Shown here piece after piece: positions 52,583-54,226 of a stretch of 54,226 bases of DNA. The DNA lies in contig CANJPU010000031.1 of the NCBI GenBank assembly GCA_947476285.1, positions 1 to 54,226 on the forward strand. Direction: 5' to 3'. Each line of letters opens with the position of its first letter. Within the stretch, counting starts at the first letter, position 1. The translations under genes were made by a program, and so were the position numbers. The DNA comes from Comamonadaceae bacterium. GTDB taxonomy: Bacteria > Pseudomonadota > Gammaproteobacteria > Burkholderiales > Burkholderiaceae_C. The notes under the pieces are model-generated. The model was not told the DNA's origin, searched no databases, and saw only the letters and a list, made by a program, of their open reading frames with translations.

Positions 52583-53044
52583 TCATGGACTTGTGGCGTT
52601 CGCCGGTAGCAGTGATCGCAGTTCAACATAGAACAGAACGGGCGACAGTAGTAGGAACGCTGGAAAAGCCAACATTCCCGCGGGCACGCCTGAACCAGCG
52701 CGCAGGAGAATTGATGAAACCAGACCGATAGACCCGAGAAGAAGGAACAGGACTGCCACTACCAGGAGTCGAGTGGGCCACACTCGAAGCGACGCCGGCG
52801 GAAGAAGCGCTTTGGCACTTACGGCGAGCCACAGGCGCCGGTACAGCAGCGCAGCAAACACAACCACCAGAGCGACCCGCAAGAACCAGGGAGTGATGAT
52901 GGCAAGCGGTGCCGGTACCGGACTGCCGAACAAGTTGAAGAGGCGCCCGAAAGGGACTGCCGCTGGAATCAGCAACAGCAGCAATTGCATGGTGACAGAG
53001 ATCGCGCAGACAAAGAACGCGACGCGGTAGGACAGAAGGCGCAC
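52583..53044 (-). CDS. Small membrane protein, function unknown
   Basis: This is a 153-residue hydrophobic protein with four predicted membrane segments (about 5-30, 48-68, 90-112 and 122-142). I recognise no family or catalytic residues. The start is GTG at 53044, right after TTTTAGGTTCCACC; no ATG precedes the first helix. Genes of this size and character are common in integron cassettes, and the attC-like sequence on its upstream side supports that reading. Confidence 0.65.
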   Translation of the reverse strand: MRLLSYRVAFFVCAISVTMQLLLLLIPAAVPFGRLFNLFGSPVPAPLAIITPWFLRVALVVVFAALLYRRLWLAVSAKALLPPASLRVWPTRLLVVAVLFLLLGSIGLVSSILLRAGSGVPAGMLAFPAFLLLSPVLFYVELRSLLPANATSP

Positions 53045-53164
53045 GGTGGAACCTAAAACGATTGAGGTGAGCGGCCGCGCAGCGGCGTGGCGCGCATGAC
53101 CCAGAATGAAATGAGGGCCATGCGTGGCAAGCCATTGTGCCTCCGCTCGATGGAAGCGTTAGGC
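53045..53164 (-). repeat. attC-like recombination site between two small genes
   Basis: Read on the minus strand, GCCTAAC begins right after the stop of the 53166 gene and is followed by GCTTCCATCGAGCGG. About 80 bases later comes the partly complementary CCGCTCACCTCAATCG, then TTTTAGGTT at the next gene's start. This is the layout of an integron attC site (R''-L'' ... L'-R'). The second core (GTTTTAG) departs from GTTRRRY, so the site is degenerate or the call is wrong. Confidence 0.4.
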
Positions 53165-53165
53165 T

Positions 53166-53639
53166 TCATAGTAGAGGACACAGGGAAGGCACCGGCCAGG
53201 CGAGCGATGCAGCCAAGATCCCAGTTCCGAGACAGTAGCCGCAACGGAACACCCAGCGATTGACTCTCTCTGCAAGTGTTCGACCCGCGTACGATTGGAT
53301 TTCCCAACCAAGAACGCTGAGTGTGGCCCACAAGAGGATGGCGCCGGACAGGAGCTGAAGGAGTGCCACTTGACCTACAGACGGCGCCCCTAAAGCGTGG
53401 AGAAGCAGGCGACCAACCGCTGAGCCAAGTAGCGCGGATACGGAGACCGAAATTGCACTCCACCCGAACGCAGATCGCATCTTTCTAGCTGATTCCGCCC
53501 GTTGTGGTCGACTTCTGGGTTTACGTAGAGACCCGTCGTGGCGCACCGCCTCGCGAACGAACACGCGTGGCCGAAATGCCAGAAGAATCAGTGCTTTCGA
53601 GAGTGGCACTTGGTGCGGCGGGTGGTGTTGGCGTGGCAT
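53166..53639 (-). CDS. Small membrane protein, function unknown
   Basis: This is a 157-residue reading frame with three hydrophobic segments (about 60-80, 90-110 and 130-150). The first 53 residues are basic and low in hydrophobicity. A start at ATG 53480 (giving 104 residues, beginning MRSAFGWSAISVSV) is equally possible. No family recognised. It ends two bases before the GCCTAAC of an attC-like site. The sequence before its start (CTTTAGGTCTCAG) resembles that before the 52583 gene (TTTTAGGTTCCAC), as expected for neighbouring cassettes. Confidence 0.55.
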   Translation of the reverse strand: MPRQHHPPHQVPLSKALILLAFRPRVFVREAVRHDGSLRKPRSRPQRAESARKMRSAFGWSAISVSVSALLGSAVGRLLLHALGAPSVGQVALLQLLSGAILLWATLSVLGWEIQSYAGRTLAERVNRWVFRCGYCLGTGILAASLAWPVPSLCPLL

Positions 53640-53974
53640 CTGAGACCTAAAGATCAGCGTCCATCTGCCGCCAAGCCGACCCTGCTGAAATCATTGAGCA
53701 CCTCCTGCGGCAGACAAACCTCGTTGGACTGAACGGCCGGTGGGGCGGTCGCGAGAGGGGTTTGAAATCTTCACCCCGTCTGTTCGCTCAGATTATGAGC
53801 GAGTGGCGGCCTAGCTGGCAAACAAAAGCGATGCCATGCGCGCAGGCGCGTGGGTTGGTGTCCTTGCTCAGGCCCTGGCCGGTGCGTCTTCCGCGCAAGC
53901 CGGGTGCGCTCGGTCCGCGTGGCGCGTTCACTATCGCCTCAGCACCCAAACAAGGTTGGAACTGTCGGCCCAGA
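53640..53974. other. Gene-free stretch at the right end
   Basis: No frame here resembles a known protein. There is no integron integrase gene, which might be expected next to a cassette array. I see no clear promoter or repeat apart from the boundary with the motif at 53975. Confidence 0.5.
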
Positions 53975-54095
53975 TTAGAAATGTCCCCTGTTGCGCGCGA
54001 GATGTCTTCACCGCTACGCACGCCCACATCGTCCCCGTCGCGGCAGGCGATGCCCGGCAGGCGCTCATTCTGGGGCGGCTGGGATTTGCGGCCTG
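53975..54095 (-). repeat. Repeat A, right copy, with GGGGACATTTC end
   Basis: Positions 53987-54095 are an inverted, roughly 90% identical copy of 94-201. On the minus strand the copy is directly continued by CAGGGGACATTTCTAA (53990-53975), which is identical to 761-776. On the other side it abuts the 3' end of a group II intron at 54097. It is probably the 3' exon or the remaining part of an insertion element. Confidence 0.8.
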
Positions 54096-54096
54096 T

Positions 54097-54226
54097 ATAG
54101 GGGTAGGGAAGGCGCAAGCCTCCCCTCCCTCCGCACCGTGCATGCAGTTCTCCCGCACACGGCGCTCCAGTCGATGAAGTCCTCATCGGGGTTGGCTCGC
54201 TAGACGCCGGGCTGTGCTCATGGTGA
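54097..54226 (-). ncRNA. Group II intron, 3' end (domains V and VI)
   Basis: On the minus strand 54167-54131 folds as domain V: it begins GAGC with the AGC triad, has an eight-pair lower stem (GCGCCGTG with CACGGTGC), a two-base 3' bulge, and a five-pair upper stem closed by a GAGAA loop. Next, 54128-54098 forms domain VI, whose stem has a single unpaired A (in CCCTACCC) eight bases from the end CCCCTAT at 54097, exactly where the branch-point A belongs. The rest of the intron, including any reverse-transcriptase gene, lies beyond the right edge of the window. Confidence 0.82.
54129..54167 (-). ncRNA. Group II intron domain V
   Basis: This is the catalytic hairpin of the intron, recognisable by the AGC triad at its 5' base, the two-base bulge on the 3' side and the GNRA-like loop. 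Flanking CTGGAGCGCC and GCGGAGGGAGGGG are characteristic of the linkers on either side of domain V in bacterial introns. Confidence 0.82.

Noticed and set aside
53788..54186. 132-codon minus-strand frame at the right end
   Set aside because: It runs through group II intron domains V and VI and repeat A, which are not coding.
1..54226. CRISPR arrays, rRNA or tRNA genes
   Set aside because: No regularly spaced direct repeats, no rRNA-like blocks and no cloverleaf with a TTCRANTC arm were noticed by eye; a tRNA scan was not possible.

Overview
The window is GC-rich, densely coding chromosomal or accessory DNA. Its gene content points to a betaproteobacterium of the Burkholderiales (Comamonadaceae/Alcaligenaceae-like). 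The main evidence is ten Bug/TctC-type periplasmic solute-binding proteins, which are hugely expanded in that order, together with many acyl-CoA enzymes. This placement is inferred from family content; there is no rRNA or other marker gene. I saw no rRNA, tRNA or CRISPR array.

Layout. Positions 1-845 are non-coding mobile-element debris: nested inverted repeats, a MITE-like element and GGACATTTC motifs. Positions 846-48279 form a large catabolic region of tightly packed operons. (a) A 5'-truncated TauD gene diverges from a Bug gene. (b) A split branched-chain-amino-acid-type ABC transporter has LivH with a CoA ligase and an SDR on the minus strand, and LivM-G-F, a binding protein, a crotonase and an acyl-CoA dehydrogenase on the plus strand. 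(c) A minus operon carries Bug, a FAH-family hydrolase, an MFS transporter and an isochorismatase-fold protein. (d) A plus-strand run of twelve genes (16165-28149) contains two thiolase-fold/DUF35 pairs, a lone CoA-transferase B subunit, two TauD-family dioxygenases, MmgE/PrpD, a 2-hydroxyacid dehydrogenase, a CoA ligase and two Bug proteins. (e) A second dehydrogenase/Bug pair and a single Bug gene follow. (f) Two minus-strand groups (31382-41858) contain five TauD-family dioxygenases interleaved with four Bug proteins, plus an RraA-like/oxaloacetate-decarboxylase-like pair. (g) A CaiB-type CoA-transferase is divergent from them. (h) A minus operon holds an acyl-CoA dehydrogenase, a TcuA-like flavoprotein, EtfB, EtfA and a VOC enzyme, with a LysR gene upstream.

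Working model (inference): binding proteins and the ABC/MFS transporters import organic acids. TauD-type Fe(II)/2-oxoglutarate dioxygenases hydroxylate or cleave them. Two CoA ligases and two kinds of CoA-transferase activate the products, and dehydrogenases, a crotonase and thiolase-fold/DUF35 pairs shorten them, with ETF taking electrons. RraA and the PEP-mutase-family lyase would return C4 acids to central metabolism. The actual substrates cannot be read from sequence.

Positions 49383-53640 are a minus-strand cluster of small and broken genes: BrnT/BrnA, an OsmC fragment, a truncated YjdF-like membrane protein, a HigB/HigA-like pair whose toxin has an in-frame amber stop, a truncated Mrr N-terminal domain and two small membrane proteins with attC-like boundaries. 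It looks like a decaying genomic-island or integron-cassette scrap. The right end (54097-54226) is the 3' end of a group II intron (domains V and VI). The intron sits at the edge of an inverted copy of the repeat found at 94-201, so inverted copies of one repeat bracket almost the whole window.
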